Source of the DNA: Kitasatospora terrestris
Lineage (GTDB): Bacteria; Actinomycetota; Actinomycetes; Streptomycetales; Streptomycetaceae
Reading direction: 5' to 3'
Assembly: GCF_039542905.1 (NCBI RefSeq)
Contig: NZ_BAABIS010000001.1
Coordinates: 4,588,001 to 4,652,000 of the forward strand
Length of the DNA: 64,000 nucleotides
Below the pieces are notes generated by a model that was given only the letters and a program-made list of their open reading frames with translations, was not told the DNA's origin and made no database searches. How positions within the stretch are numbered: position 1 is the first letter of the stretch; each line of letters opens with the position of its first letter. A program made the translations under genes and the position numbers. Of this stretch, positions 39,594 to 48,723 are shown piece by piece.

Positions 39594-41399
39594 ATGCCCA
39601 TTTCCGCCTCGATCGGCCGCCGCCGAACGGCGCTGGCCTTCGTCGCCGCCGCCACCCTCTTCGGCACGATGGCCCTCCCTGGCGTCGCCCAGGCCCACGG
39701 CCACGGCTGGAACAAGCCGAAGACCGAGGACCTCCAGCTGCTCGCCATCAACGACCTGCACGGCAACCTGGAGCCCCCGGCCGGCTCCTCCGGCACCGTC
39801 AAGGAGATCGACGCCACCGGCGCGACCGTCTCCACCCCGGCCGGCGGCGTCGAGTACCTGGCCACCGCGCTGCGCCAGGCCCGCCAGGGCCACCCCAACA
39901 CCGTCACCGTCGCCGCCGGCGACCTGGTCGGCGCCAGCCCGCTGGTCTCCGCGCTCTTCCACGACGAGCCGACCGTGGAGGCGATGAACAAGCTCGGCCT
40001 GGACGTCACCAGCGTCGGCAACCACGAGTTCGACGAGGGCAAGACCGAGCTGCTGCGCCTGCAGAACGGCGGCTGCCACCCGACCGACGGCTGCTACGTG
40101 AAGGGCCGCAAGTTCAAGGGCGCGGACTTCGAGTACCTGGCGGCCAACGTCACCAACGAGAAGACCGGCAAGCCGATCCTCGACCCGTACTGGATCAAGA
40201 ACGTCCACGGGGTCAAGGTCGGCTTCATCGGCGCGACCCTGGAGGGCACGCCGAACATCGTCACCGCCGAGGGCGTCAAGGGCCTGAAGTTCGGCGACGA
40301 GGTCGAGACGATCAACAAGTACGCCGCCGAGCTCAAGCGCAGGGGCGTCAACTCGATCGTCGCGCTGATCCACGAGGGCGGCCTCCCGGCCAGCCAGGTC
40401 TACAACTACGACTGCGGCGCCGCCGGCGCGGGCATCTCCGGCCCCATCGTCGACATCGCCAAGAACCTCGACCCGGCCATCGGCGCGATCGTCACCGGCC
40501 ACACCCACAACGCGTACTCCTGCGCCATCCCGGACCCGAACGGCGTCCCGCGCTCGGTGACCAGTGCCGCGTCCTTCGGCCGGCTGTTCACCGAGATCAA
40601 CCTCAAGCTGGACAAGCGCACCGGCGCGATCGTCCGGCCGTCGGTGACCGCCGCCAACCACATCGTGCGCCGCACGGTGGACAAGGCCCCGGACATGACC
40701 GACCTGATCGCGTACTACTCCAAGCTGGCCGCCCCGATCGCCGGCCGCGCGGTGGGCTTCATCGCCGGGGACATCAACGGCCGCGGCTCCGGCGACCTGG
40801 AGAAGCCGCTCGGTGACGTGATCGCCGACGCCCAGCTGGCCGGCCTCGCGCCCGCCGAGAAGGGCGGCGCCCAGGTCGCCTTCATGAACCCCGGCGGCAT
40901 CCGCTCCGACCTGGTCTTCAAGGCCTCCGGCAGCGAGGGCGACGGCGTGGTGACCTACGGCGAGGCCTTCACCGTCCAGCCGTTCACCAACATGATGCAG
41001 GTCAAGACGCTGACCGGCGCCCAGCTGATCCAGCTGCTGCAGCAGCAGGTCAGCGGCCTCAACGAGGCCGCGCCGAAGATCCTGCAGAGCTCCAAGGGCC
41101 TGACCTACACCCTGGACATGAACAAGACCGGCGCCGCCCGCGTCCTGGTCGACTCGGTCAAGCTGAACGGTGCGGCGATCGACCCGACCGCCGGCTACCG
41201 GGTCGCGGCCAACGAGTTCCTGGCCGGCGGCGGCGACGGCTTCCCGGCCTTCGCGGCCGGCACCGACAAGCTGGTGGGCGCGTCCGACCTGGACCTGTTC
41301 ACCGCCTACCTGACCGCCAACTCCACGGCGGCGGCCCCGCTGGCCGCCCCGGCCCAGGACCGCATCAAGATCATCGGTGTCGGCCAGGACGTCGACTGA
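39594..41399 (+). CDS. Secreted bifunctional metallophosphatase/5'-nucleotidase
   Basis: 601 residues with a signal peptide (about 1-34, cleaved near 'AQAHG'). The metallophosphatase domain follows with the metal-site motifs 'LLAINDLHGNLE', 'AAGDLVGASP', 'SVGNHEFDEG' and 'VTGHTHNAYS', then a C-terminal 5'-nucleotidase domain (about 395-580, with 'FMNPGGIRSDL'). It should release phosphate from extracellular nucleotides, fitting the nearby phosphate genes. No LPxTG or other wall anchor is present. ATG 39594 follows GGGGA. Confidence 0.93.
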   Translation: MPISASIGRRRTALAFVAAATLFGTMALPGVAQAHGHGWNKPKTEDLQLLAINDLHGNLEPPAGSSGTVKEIDATGATVSTPAGGVEYLATALRQARQGHPNTVTVAAGDLVGASPLVSALFHDEPTVEAMNKLGLDVTSVGNHEFDEGKTELLRLQNGGCHPTDGCYVKGRKFKGADFEYLAANVTNEKTGKPILDPYWIKNVHGVKVGFIGATLEGTPNIVTAEGVKGLKFGDEVETINKYAAELKRRGVNSIVALIHEGGLPASQVYNYDCGAAGAGISGPIVDIAKNLDPAIGAIVTGHTHNAYSCAIPDPNGVPRSVTSAASFGRLFTEINLKLDKRTGAIVRPSVTAANHIVRRTVDKAPDMTDLIAYYSKLAAPIAGRAVGFIAGDINGRGSGDLEKPLGDVIADAQLAGLAPAEKGGAQVAFMNPGGIRSDLVFKASGSEGDGVVTYGEAFTVQPFTNMMQVKTLTGAQLIQLLQQQVSGLNEAAPKILQSSKGLTYTLDMNKTGAARVLVDSVKLNGAAIDPTAGYRVAANEFLAGGGDGFPAFAAGTDKLVGASDLDLFTAYLTANSTAAAPLAAPAQDRIKIIGVGQDVD

Positions 41400-41417
41400 C
41401 ACCTGCTCCGGACCAGT

Positions 41418-41452
41418 GAGGGGCGGGGCACCGGTCGGGTGCCCCGCCCCTC
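41418..41452. terminator. Bidirectional terminator
   Basis: GAGGGGCGGGGCACC (41418-41432) pairs perfectly with GGTGCCCCGCCCCTC (41438-41452) around a 5-base loop, between the convergent nucleotidase and histidine kinase genes. Confidence 0.85.
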
Positions 41453-41460
41453 CGCCGTCG

Positions 41461-42996
41461 CTACGGCCGGTCCGACCGGCCCGGCAGCCGCATCGTCGCC
41501 TGCGTCCCCGCACCGCCGTCCGGCGCCGGGCCGAGCGCCACCTCGCCGTCGGTCTCCCGCACCGTCTGCGCCACGATCGACAGCCCGAGCCCCGACCCCG
41601 GCAGCTGCCGGGAGGACGGCGACCGCCAGAACCGGTCGAAGACGTACGGCAGTTCGTCCGCCGGAATGCCCGGGCCGTGGTCGCGGACCACCAGCCGGCC
41701 CTGCCGCAGCTCCACCGCCACCGTCCCGCCCGGCGGCGAGTACTTCACCGCGTTGTCCAGCAGGTTCACCACCGCCCGCTCCAGCGCCGCCGCGTCCCCG
41801 CGCACGTACCAGGGCTCCACCGACACCTCGAACCGCAGGCCCGGTCCGCGCAGCCTGCCCCGCTCCACGGCCCGGTCGACGATCTCGTGGAACGCCACCA
41901 CCGCCGGACTCCCGCCCGGCCGCGGCGAATCCGGCCGCGACAGCTGCAACAGGTCGCCGATCAGCACGGTCAGCTCCTGCATCTGCGCCTTCATGCTCCC
42001 CAGCAGCTTCTGCCGCGTCGCCGGCGGCAGCGCCCGCCCGGTCTCGTCCGAGCGGATCAGCAGGTCCACGTTGGTCCGCAGCGAGGTCAGCGGCGTACGC
42101 AGCTCGTGCCCGGCGTCGGCGATCAGCCGGGTCTGCCGCTCCCGCGAGTTCAGCAGCGCCGTCGACATCGAGTTGAACGAGGTCGACAGCCGCGCGATCT
42201 CGTCCTTCCCGTGGACGGGGATGGTCGTCCCGACCTCCTCCGTCCGCGCGATGTGCTCCACCGCGTCCGTCAGGTCGTCCACCGGCTTGAGCGCCGACCG
42301 CGCCACCACCCGACCCGTCGCACCGGCACCGATCACGCCGACCGCCGCCACTCCGAGCAGTACCAGCGCCAGCTGCTGGAGCGACTCGTGGACACTGGTG
42401 ACCGGCACCGCCGTGAGCATCACGAACGTCCCGGTGGTCGTCTTCCCGTCGGCGTCCACCAGCGTTCCCGTCCAACTGCTCTGCCGGACCATGGCGGGCG
42501 TCCCGTCGACGTACGACCCGTCGCGGTAGGTGGCCTTGTGCCATCCGAGCGTGGTCGCGTCCACGTCGGACGGTTCGATCTTGAAGGCCTTGTAGGGGCT
42601 GCTCAACGGCGCGCAGACGTCGCCGCTCTCGGAGAGCAGTTGGACGTTCCACGGGCCGGCCGCGCCGGGCCGCGGGCCGGGGGTGCCCGTCCCGCCGGTG
42701 GTGCTCTCCAGCTTCGCGGCGGTCGCCTGGGCCTTCTCCACCGCGCCCGCCGCCGTGGTGTCGCACTCGGCGACCTGGACCGGGCTGCGGCCCAGCCGCC
42801 AGTTGCTCATCACGTCGTACGGCGCGCGCGCCAGATCGTTGCGGACCTGGTCGTAGAGCTTCCCCTCCACGACGAACCAGCACGCGAGCGCGGCGAGCGC
42901 GATGGTGACCGCCACGGCGGCGGCGGTGAGCATGGCCAGCCTGCTCCGCAGCGATCTGCCGCGGAACCACCCCGTCAGCCGGCCGAGCCGCTTCAC
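41461..42996 (-). CDS. Sensor histidine kinase (MprB-like)
   Basis: 511 residues. Two transmembrane helices (about 21-43 and 202-224) enclose an extracytoplasmic sensor of about 160 residues with two Cys. A HAMP domain follows, then the phospho-acceptor box 'DAGHELRTPLTSL', the N box 'NLLDNAVKYS' and the G boxes 'DHGPGIP' and 'GSGLGLSI'. The GTG at 42996 overlaps the response-regulator stop by 4 bases (GTGA). With that regulator and the neighbouring HtrA-type protease, the set mirrors mycobacterial MprAB-PepD, suggesting envelope-stress sensing. Confidence 0.92.
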   Translation of the reverse strand: MKRLGRLTGWFRGRSLRSRLAMLTAAAVAVTIALAALACWFVVEGKLYDQVRNDLARAPYDVMSNWRLGRSPVQVAECDTTAAGAVEKAQATAAKLESTTGGTGTPGPRPGAAGPWNVQLLSESGDVCAPLSSPYKAFKIEPSDVDATTLGWHKATYRDGSYVDGTPAMVRQSSWTGTLVDADGKTTTGTFVMLTAVPVTSVHESLQQLALVLLGVAAVGVIGAGATGRVVARSALKPVDDLTDAVEHIARTEEVGTTIPVHGKDEIARLSTSFNSMSTALLNSRERQTRLIADAGHELRTPLTSLRTNVDLLIRSDETGRALPPATRQKLLGSMKAQMQELTVLIGDLLQLSRPDSPRPGGSPAVVAFHEIVDRAVERGRLRGPGLRFEVSVEPWYVRGDAAALERAVVNLLDNAVKYSPPGGTVAVELRQGRLVVRDHGPGIPADELPYVFDRFWRSPSSRQLPGSGLGLSIVAQTVRETDGEVALGPAPDGGAGTQATMRLPGRSDRP

Positions 42997-43766
42997 GCCG
43001 CGGCGCCGGTCGCGGCGCGCAGGGCGTAGCCGACGCCGCGCACGGTCTGGATCAGCCGCGGCATGCCGCCCTGCTCGGTCTTGCGGCGCAGGTACATCAC
43101 GTACACGTCGAGCGAGTTGGAGGAGGGCTCGAAGTCGAAGCCCCAGACGGCCTTGAGGATCTGTTCCCGGGTCAGCACCTGGCGGGGGTGGGAGAGGAAC
43201 ATCTCCAGCAGCATGAACTCGGTGCGGGTCAGTTCGATCGGCTTGCCGTCGCGGGTGACCTCCCGGGTCGCGGTGTTCATCCGCAGATCGGCGAAGGCGA
43301 GCACCTCGTCCTCGTCGTCGCCGCCGGCGATCCGCGCGGCGGCCTCGGCGGCGAGCGCGTTGCGCCGGAGCAGGGCCCGGACCCGGGCGAGCAGTTCGTC
43401 GAGTTCGAAGGGCTTGGCGAGGTAGTCGTCGGCGCCGACGTCGAGGCCGGTGACGCGGTCGCCGACGGCGTCGCGGGCGGTGAGCATCAGGACCGGGACG
43501 GAGTCGCCGCGGGAGCGCATCCGGCGGACGGCGGTCAGGCCGTCCATCCGGGGCATCATGATGTCGAGCAGCACCAGGTCGGGGTGCTCGCGTTCGACCG
43601 CCTCCAGGGCCTCGTAGCCGTCGGTGGCGGTGACCACCTGGTAGCCCTCGAAGGCGAGGCTGCTCTCCAGGGCGTCCCGCAGGGCGGGTTCGTCGTCGAC
43701 CACGAGGACGCGGGCTCCGGCGCCCTGGGCCTCGGCGGGGGTGCGGTCGTCGGCGGGGGGATTCAT
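42993..43766 (-). CDS. OmpR-family response regulator (MprA-like)
   Basis: 257 residues. The receiver domain (about 18-135) has acidic 'VVDDEPAL', phospho-Asp in 'LVLLDIMMPRMDG' and Lys in 'YLAKPFEL'. The winged-helix DNA-binding domain (about 160-250) carries 'LTRTEFMLLEMFLSHP' and 'VDVYVMYLRRK'-type helices. It is encoded directly before its kinase with a 4-base overlap. ATG 43766 is preceded by GAGAGGG. Paired repeats ahead of the adjacent protease gene could be its target. Confidence 0.92.
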   Translation of the reverse strand: MNPPADDRTPAEAQGAGARVLVVDDEPALRDALESSLAFEGYQVVTATDGYEALEAVEREHPDLVLLDIMMPRMDGLTAVRRMRSRGDSVPVLMLTARDAVGDRVTGLDVGADDYLAKPFELDELLARVRALLRRNALAAEAAARIAGGDDEDEVLAFADLRMNTATREVTRDGKPIELTRTEFMLLEMFLSHPRQVLTREQILKAVWGFDFEPSSNSLDVYVMYLRRKTEQGGMPRLIQTVRGVGYALRAATGAAA

Positions 43767-43826
43767 CGGCTCGGGCCCTCTCGGTGTCCGTGATGGTGTG
43801 GCCATTGTCCGTCGGACAGTGGCTGA

Positions 43827-44903
43827 CTACAGGTTCTGACCGGCCTGCATCTTCGGCAGGACCTGCTTGACGCTGTCGATCGGGATGGCGAAGCCGAGGC
43901 CGACGCTGCCCGCGGTGGAGGAGCCGGCGGTGGAGCTGGAGCCGGAGGCCGAGTACATCGCCGAGTTGATGCCGATGACCTGCCCGGCGGCGTTGATCAG
44001 CGGGCCCCCGGAGTTGCCGGGGTTGAGCGCGGCGTCGGTCTGCAGCGCCTGGTAGGTGGCGGTGTCGCCGGCGGAGGAGCCGCCGGAGGAGGTGGAGCCG
44101 CGCATCCCGGGCAGGTTCGGGAAGCCGAAGCCGCCGTTGCCGCTGGTGGTGGACTCGTCGACCTGGACGGTGACCTTGCGGTCCTTGGCGCTGATGATGC
44201 CGGAGGTGACGGTGCCGGTGAGGCCCTCCGGATTGCCGATGGCGACCACCGAGTCGCCGACCTGGACGGCGTCGGAGTCGCCGAGGGCTGCGGCGGTCAG
44301 CCCGCTGACGCCGGAGGCGGTGACGACGGCGGCGTCCAGGGACTTGTCGGTGCCGGTGACGGTGGCGGTCGTGGTCTTCCCGTCCTTGAAGGTGACGGTG
44401 ATCTGCCCGCCGCCGTCGACCGCGCCGGAGACCACGTGGTAGTTGGTGAGGATCTGCCCGCCGGAGGTGATGACCACGCCGGTGCCGGTCGCGGTTCCGC
44501 CGGAGGTCTTCACGGTCAGCTGGACGACGGCGGGGGAGACGGCGGCGGCTATCGCGGAGACGTCCGCGCTGCCGTCCGACTTGGCGGAGACCGGGCTGAC
44601 CACGGTGGTCCCGGACGCCGAGGAGTGCCGGTCGGCCTGGGCGAGCACTCCGCCGGTGACGCCGCCGAGCATCGCGGCGGCCGCGGCCACGGCGGTGACC
44701 AGGGCGAGGCGGCCCTTGAGGAAGCCCCGCCCGGCACGGCCGCCCCGCTCGGGCGGGTCGGGCTCCTGGGTGCTGTGCAGCACGGTGCCCTCGACGACGT
44801 GGGCGGTCGGCGCCTCGGCGGGCTGCTCCGGGTACGGGTGCCCGGGGTGCGGCTGCCGGGGCTCGTACGGGTACGGCTGCTGGGGGTACTGGTCGTCGCT
44901 CAT
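43827..44903 (-). CDS. HtrA/DegP-like serine protease without PDZ (S1C)
   Basis: 358 residues. A Pro/Tyr-rich cytoplasmic tail (1-60) precedes a transmembrane anchor (about 66-90) and an extracytoplasmic trypsin-like domain. The catalytic triad is visible: His in 'LTNYHVVSG', Asp in 'KSLDAAVV', Ser in 'LNPGNSGGPLIN'. The PDZ domain of PepD/HtrA is absent; the protein stops soon after the protease core. It probably processes or degrades envelope proteins. Located immediately upstream of the response regulator on the same strand. Confidence 0.9.
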   Translation of the reverse strand: MSDDQYPQQPYPYEPRQPHPGHPYPEQPAEAPTAHVVEGTVLHSTQEPDPPERGGRAGRGFLKGRLALVTAVAAAAAMLGGVTGGVLAQADRHSSASGTTVVSPVSAKSDGSADVSAIAAAVSPAVVQLTVKTSGGTATGTGVVITSGGQILTNYHVVSGAVDGGGQITVTFKDGKTTTATVTGTDKSLDAAVVTASGVSGLTAAALGDSDAVQVGDSVVAIGNPEGLTGTVTSGIISAKDRKVTVQVDESTTSGNGGFGFPNLPGMRGSTSSGGSSAGDTATYQALQTDAALNPGNSGGPLINAAGQVIGINSAMYSASGSSSTAGSSTAGSVGLGFAIPIDSVKQVLPKMQAGQNL

Positions 44904-44927
44904 GGCAACCAACGTCCGCCCGGTTCG

Positions 44928-44943
44928 TGAGAACTCGATGAGA
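44928..44943 (-). promoter_or_regulatory. Direct TCTCA repeats upstream of the protease gene
   Basis: On the minus strand, TCTCA occurs twice, 11 bases apart (44943-44939 and 44932-44928), about 25 bases before the protease start. Tandem pentamers at one-turn spacing resemble OmpR-family regulator sites, including the TCTCAG-type MprA box. Confidence 0.4.
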
Positions 44944-44992
44944 GCGTGGTCAGAGCTGTCCGAGAAGCCCGTCAGCTTCTCATAAAGCCTGG

Positions 44993-46033
44993 TCAGGCCG
45001 AGGGTTCTCCGCAGCCGCAGGAACGCCGCACGACCAGCCGCGACTCGAACTTCCGGACCCGCTCGGTGTCGCTGCCGGGCACCATCAGCGAGTCGTCCAG
45101 CACCAGGTCGACGGCGGCCCGGGCCATCGCGTCCCGGTCCGAGGCGACGGTGGTCAGCGGCGGGTCGGCGAGCGCCGCCTCCGGGACGTCGTCGAAGCCG
45201 GCCACCGCCAGGTCCTGCGGCACCCGCAGGCCGACCTCGCGGGCGGCCCGCAGCACGCCGATCGCCTGGTCGTCGGTGGAGCAGAAGATCGCCGGCGGGC
45301 GGTTCTCGGAGCGCAGCAGCTCGACGGCCACCTCGTACGCGCCGTAGCGGTGGAAGGGGGCGTCGACCAGGTGCGGTTCGGTGGGCAGGCCGTGCGCGGA
45401 CATCGCGCGCTCCCAGCCCTCGACGTGGTCGATGACCGGGTCGCCGGGCGCGGGGGACTCCACCGGGCCGCCGAAGCAGACCACGTACGGGTGGCCGTGG
45501 ACCTCCAGCAGGTGGCGGACGGCGGCCTCGGCGCCGCCGACGTCGTCGGTGACCACCGCGACGTCGTCGATCGCCTCGGGGCGGCGGTGCAGCAGCACCA
45601 CCTTGGCGCCCTCCATCGCGGCGAACTCCTCGGCGGCCCGCTGCGAGGGGCCCTGGCTGACCAGGATCAGCCCGGACACCCGCATGCCGAGGAAGGCGCG
45701 GACGTAGTGCACCTCGCGGTCGTCCACGTAGTCGGAGTTGCCGATCAGCACCAGCTTGCCGCGCTCGGAGGCGGCCCGTTCCACGGCGTGCGCCATCTCC
45801 GCGAAGAACGGCTGGCGGGCGTCGGGCACCACCATGCCGATCAGGTTGGTGCGGCGGGAGGCCATGGCCTGGGCGACGCTGTTCGGCCGGTAGCCGAGCT
45901 GCTCGATCGCGGCCAGGACCTTCTCCCTGGTCGCGGGCGCGACCGGGCGCGGCCCGTTGTTGATGACGTAGCTGACGACCGCGGTCGAGGTCCCAGCCAG
46001 TCGGGCTACATCGTCGCGCGTCACCTTGGCCAC
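44993..46033 (-). CDS. LacI-family transcriptional regulator
   Basis: 346 residues. The N-terminal LacI helix-turn-helix and hinge ('TRDDVARLAGTSTAVVSYVINN', about 5-55) precede a periplasmic-binding-like effector domain (about 62-330) with 'IGMVVPDARQPFFAEM' and 'AVAGFDDVPEAALADPPLTT'. The C-terminus ends in a Cys pair ('RRSCGCGEPS') common in streptomycete members. No sugar operon lies nearby, so the ligand cannot be inferred. GTG 46033 has a poor ribosome site; 'MAKVTRDD' is the conserved start. Confidence 0.9.
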   Translation of the reverse strand: MAKVTRDDVARLAGTSTAVVSYVINNGPRPVAPATREKVLAAIEQLGYRPNSVAQAMASRRTNLIGMVVPDARQPFFAEMAHAVERAASERGKLVLIGNSDYVDDREVHYVRAFLGMRVSGLILVSQGPSQRAAEEFAAMEGAKVVLLHRRPEAIDDVAVVTDDVGGAEAAVRHLLEVHGHPYVVCFGGPVESPAPGDPVIDHVEGWERAMSAHGLPTEPHLVDAPFHRYGAYEVAVELLRSENRPPAIFCSTDDQAIGVLRAAREVGLRVPQDLAVAGFDDVPEAALADPPLTTVASDRDAMARAAVDLVLDDSLMVPGSDTERVRKFESRLVVRRSCGCGEPSA

Positions 46034-46101
46034 GCAGGGAGTCTACGCGGGTGGTCCACCCGTCGGTCGGCTCCCTGCTCACACCTTGGCAACAATCCTG
46101 G

Positions 46102-46836
46102 TCAGGCCTCGCGGGTGGCCGCCGCCCGCGGCTGCTCGGCACCCGCCCGCTCGCCCTTCTCCGCCTTCTCCGGCACCACGAAGCGGTAGCCGACGTTGCG
46201 CACGGTGCCGATCAGCTGCTCGTGCTCGACGCCGAGCTTGGCGCGCAGCCGCCGGACGTGCACGTCCACCGTGCGGGTGCCGCCGAAGTAGTCGTAGCCC
46301 CAGACCTCCTGGAGCAGCTGGGCCCGGGTGAAGACCCGGCCCGGGTGCTGCGCCAGGTACTTGAGCAGCTCGAACTCCTTGAAGGTCAGGTCGAGCACCC
46401 GGCCCTTCAGCTTGGCGGAGTAGGTGGCCTCGTCGACCGACAGGTCGCCGTTGCGGATCTCCATCGGGCTGTCGTCCACGGCGACCTGGAGCCGGCCCAT
46501 GGCCAGCCGCAGCCGGGCCTCGACCTCGGCCGGGCCGGCGGTGTCCAGCAGGACGTCGTCGATGCCCCACTCGGCGGTGACGGCGGCCAGGCCGCCCTCG
46601 GTGACCACCAGGATCAGCGGGCAGCCGATGCCGGTGGAGCGCAGCAGCTGGCACAGGCTGCGGATCTGCGGCAGGTCCCGGCGGCCGTCGACCAGGATGA
46701 CGTCGGCGCTCGGGGTGTCCACCAGGGCGGACCCCTCGGCCGGGGCGACCCGCACGTTGTGCAGCAGCAGGCCGAGCGCGGGCAGGACCTCGGCGGACGG
46801 CTGGAGGGCGTTGGTGAGCAGGAGGAGAGAACTCAT
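46102..46836 (-). CDS. glnR: Nitrogen master regulator GlnR
   Basis: A 244-residue orphan OmpR-type regulator, matching remembered Streptomyces GlnR nearly throughout ('MSSLLLLTNALQPSAEVLP', 'RVFTRAQLLQEVWGYDYFGG'). GlnR controls glnA, amtB, nirB and other nitrogen genes. The receiver keeps an Asp at 'VILVDGR' but lacks the full acidic pocket, so it is not a classic phosphorylated receiver. No kinase is adjacent, as expected. The winged-helix domain is at about 130-220. The start is the ATG at 46836. Confidence 0.95.
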   Translation of the reverse strand: MSSLLLLTNALQPSAEVLPALGLLLHNVRVAPAEGSALVDTPSADVILVDGRRDLPQIRSLCQLLRSTGIGCPLILVVTEGGLAAVTAEWGIDDVLLDTAGPAEVEARLRLAMGRLQVAVDDSPMEIRNGDLSVDEATYSAKLKGRVLDLTFKEFELLKYLAQHPGRVFTRAQLLQEVWGYDYFGGTRTVDVHVRRLRAKLGVEHEQLIGTVRNVGYRFVVPEKAEKGERAGAEQPRAAATREA

Positions 46837-47441
46837 ACCCGGTTAGTCCCCTTTCCGGGTGGTCGCGGTCGCGGGGCACCGGGGGGACCGGTCCTTCCGC
46901 GGGGTTGGGTGGGGGAGCGCCCGCAGAACCGGCCGATACGCCGCTGGGCAGGACGGCCGCCCCGGCGCGTGCGAGGTCCCGCAACCCCTGCGCCGTGCCG
47001 CTGACCTGCTGCCCATCCGCGAACCTTCCGGTCTGTCCCGCCGGCGGCGCGCACCTCGTTGTGGCGCCCCGGTGGGGTCGTCCGTACGTGCGAGCGGTGC
47101 GGGTGGGGCACCGGGTTCGCAAGCACGTCCGTACTGGCGTCCTGAAAGCACAAAAGGACCCGGGGGCGACTCTGCCCGGATCCCTTACGCCACGAGAATA
47201 GCCGACCACACCCCGCTCCGGGAGGGGCGCGCAGCGTGCGCGCGGCCGATTGCGGCACCTTCCGGCCGTGACTATCGACACTTGGCGCGCTGCCGGGGAC
47301 GTGGGGTATTGCCGCCCGGGGGGCCGGTCGGTCCATCATGGAGGCCGCACCGGCCGCACGGTACGTGTACACCTTGGCGTGGGCGGCCCGGCACCGAGCC
47401 GGCCGCCGCACCGGGCGAGGACCACCTGGAAGGGCTCTGCC
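46837..47441. other. Non-coding divergent region between glnR and the MoaD-like gene
   Basis: 605 bases without a convincing gene; open frames are Arg/Pro-rich shadows. On the minus strand, a TATTCT-like hexamer near 47195-47200 might be a glnR promoter -10, which would give a long leader. A small hairpin GCGCGCA-GCG-TGCGCGC lies at 47227-47243, and a 5-bp stem GTCCT/AGGAC at 47139-47159. Nothing else is clear. Confidence 0.5.
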
Positions 47442-47747
47442 ATGACCGCCACCGCCGACGTCCGCGCCACGCCCGCCTCACCCGCGCGGGTGAGCGGGAC
47501 CCTCCGCTACTGGGCGGCCGCCAAGTCCGCCGCCGGGACCGCGGAGGAGCGCTACGAGGCCGCGACCCTGGCCGAGGCGCTGGCCGGGGCCCGGAGCCGG
47601 CACGCGGACCGGCCGCAGCTGCTCAAGGTGCTCGGGATCTGCTCCTTCCTGGTGGACGGCGACCCGGTCGGCGGGCGGGACCACGCCGAGGTCGAGCTGT
47701 CCGAGGGGTGGACGGTCGAGGCGCTGCCGCCCTTCGCCGGCGGCTGA
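47442..47747 (+). CDS. MoaD/ThiS family ubiquitin-like sulfur carrier
   Basis: 101 residues with a beta-grasp fold and the C-terminal Gly-Gly ('PPFAGG') that is adenylated and thiocarboxylated in MoaD/ThiS proteins. The partner (molybdopterin synthase large subunit or other) is not nearby, so the pathway is unspecified. ATG 47442 has GGAAGGG about 7 bases upstream. The sulfur theme continues with cysA 1.5 kb downstream. Confidence 0.85.
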   Translation: MTATADVRATPASPARVSGTLRYWAAAKSAAGTAEERYEAATLAEALAGARSRHADRPQLLKVLGICSFLVDGDPVGGRDHAEVELSEGWTVEALPPFAGG

Positions 47748-47843
47748 GCGGCCCGCGGGCGGGCGCGGGACGGAACAGGGGAACCAGGGCTCGGGGTGTG
47801 ATCGTCGTACTCCCGAGGCGTACCGAGGCTGGGGGAAGTGGCG

Positions 47844-48512
47844 ATGCGTGGACCGGTGAAGGCACTGATCGGCCTGGCCGTGCTGGCCGGCCTGCTGGTC
47901 GGGGCCGACCGGCTGGCGGTCGGGGTGGCCGAGGACGAGGCCGCCGACAAGCTGGTGAGCAGCGGCCGGGTCGGCTCCCGGCCCGAGGTCACCATCGAGG
48001 GCTTCCCCTTCCTCACCCAGGCGCTGTCCGGCGAGTTCGACGAGGTGCGGCTGACCGCCGACGGCATGACGGTCAGCAACGGCCGGGAGCAGGTCGCGCT
48101 GCACTCCTTCCAGGCCCGGCTATCCGGGGTGAAGGTCGCCGACTCGTACCGCGACGCCACCGTGCGCAGCGGCAGCGGCAGCGGGCTGATCAGTTACGCG
48201 GACCTGTCCAGGCTGACCGTCGGCGTGGTGCCGCTGGGGCTGGAGTACGCCGGGCCGGGCCGGGTGAAGTCGGTGGTGCCGGGCGGGGCGATCGAGGGCC
48301 GGCTGCGCAACGAGGGCAACACGGTGATCGTGGACGACCTCCAACTCACCGGCGCCGCGGCGGCGTTGAAGGGGATGGCGGGAGACAGGCTGAACGCCCG
48401 GCGGTTCACCCTGACCAACCTGCCGGCCGGGCTCAACCTGGCCTCGGCCGCACCGCAGAGCGACGGCCTGCGGCTCGAGTTCACCGGCAGCAACCTCAGC
48501 CTGATCGGCTGA
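47844..48512 (+). CDS. DUF2993 (LmeA-like) envelope protein
   Basis: 222 residues with an N-terminal signal anchor (about 6-22) and a DUF2993 domain ('VTIEGFPFLTQALSGEFDEVRLTADGM' in part). The mycobacterial member LmeA is a mannosyl-phosphoinositide-binding periplasmic protein acting in lipomannan synthesis, so a lipid-binding role outside the membrane is likely. ATG 47844 is preferred because GGGGGA lies 7 bases before it; GTG 47838 is also in frame. Confidence 0.85.
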   Translation: MRGPVKALIGLAVLAGLLVGADRLAVGVAEDEAADKLVSSGRVGSRPEVTIEGFPFLTQALSGEFDEVRLTADGMTVSNGREQVALHSFQARLSGVKVADSYRDATVRSGSGSGLISYADLSRLTVGVVPLGLEYAGPGRVKSVVPGGAIEGRLRNEGNTVIVDDLQLTGAAAALKGMAGDRLNARRFTLTNLPAGLNLASAAPQSDGLRLEFTGSNLSLIG

Positions 48513-48644
48513 GCGGGCGGCTCCCGCCGTCCCGATCCGCGAGACGGCCCGTCCAGACGCGGCCCGCGGAGCGCCTCCCCGGGTGCCCGCGGAGGCGGTC
48601 CGGCCACCCCCTGCCGCCTCCCGCCTGGGCGGCGCCGGGGCAAA

Positions 48645-48680
48645 TCTCAGCATCCGACCGTTCTGGTCTCAGCATTCGAC
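48645..48680 (+). repeat. Direct repeats upstream of cysteine leader peptide
   Basis: TCTCAGCATCCGAC (48645-48658) and TCTCAGCATTCGAC (48667-48680) match at 13 of 14 positions and are 22 bases apart, two helical turns. A related inverted copy ends the leader ORF (48790-48804). They lie about 30 bases upstream of the -10 element, a position suited to a regulator of sulfur genes. Confidence 0.6.
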
Positions 48681-48710
48681 ACGCTGATGACAGCAGCCCT
48701 TGAGTGTCCC

Positions 48711-48716
48711 TAGCAT
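48711..48716 (+). promoter_or_regulatory. -10 of leaderless leader-peptide transcript
   Basis: TAGCAT ends exactly 7 bases before the ATG of the leader peptide, so transcription should start at or next to that ATG. Confidence 0.6.
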
Positions 48717-48723
48717 CGTCCCC

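Noticed and set aside
41377..43029. A 550-residue open frame on the plus strand opposite the histidine kinase
   Set aside because: Arg/His/Gln-rich low-complexity translation and exact antisense overlap with a clear kinase; a GC-rich shadow frame.
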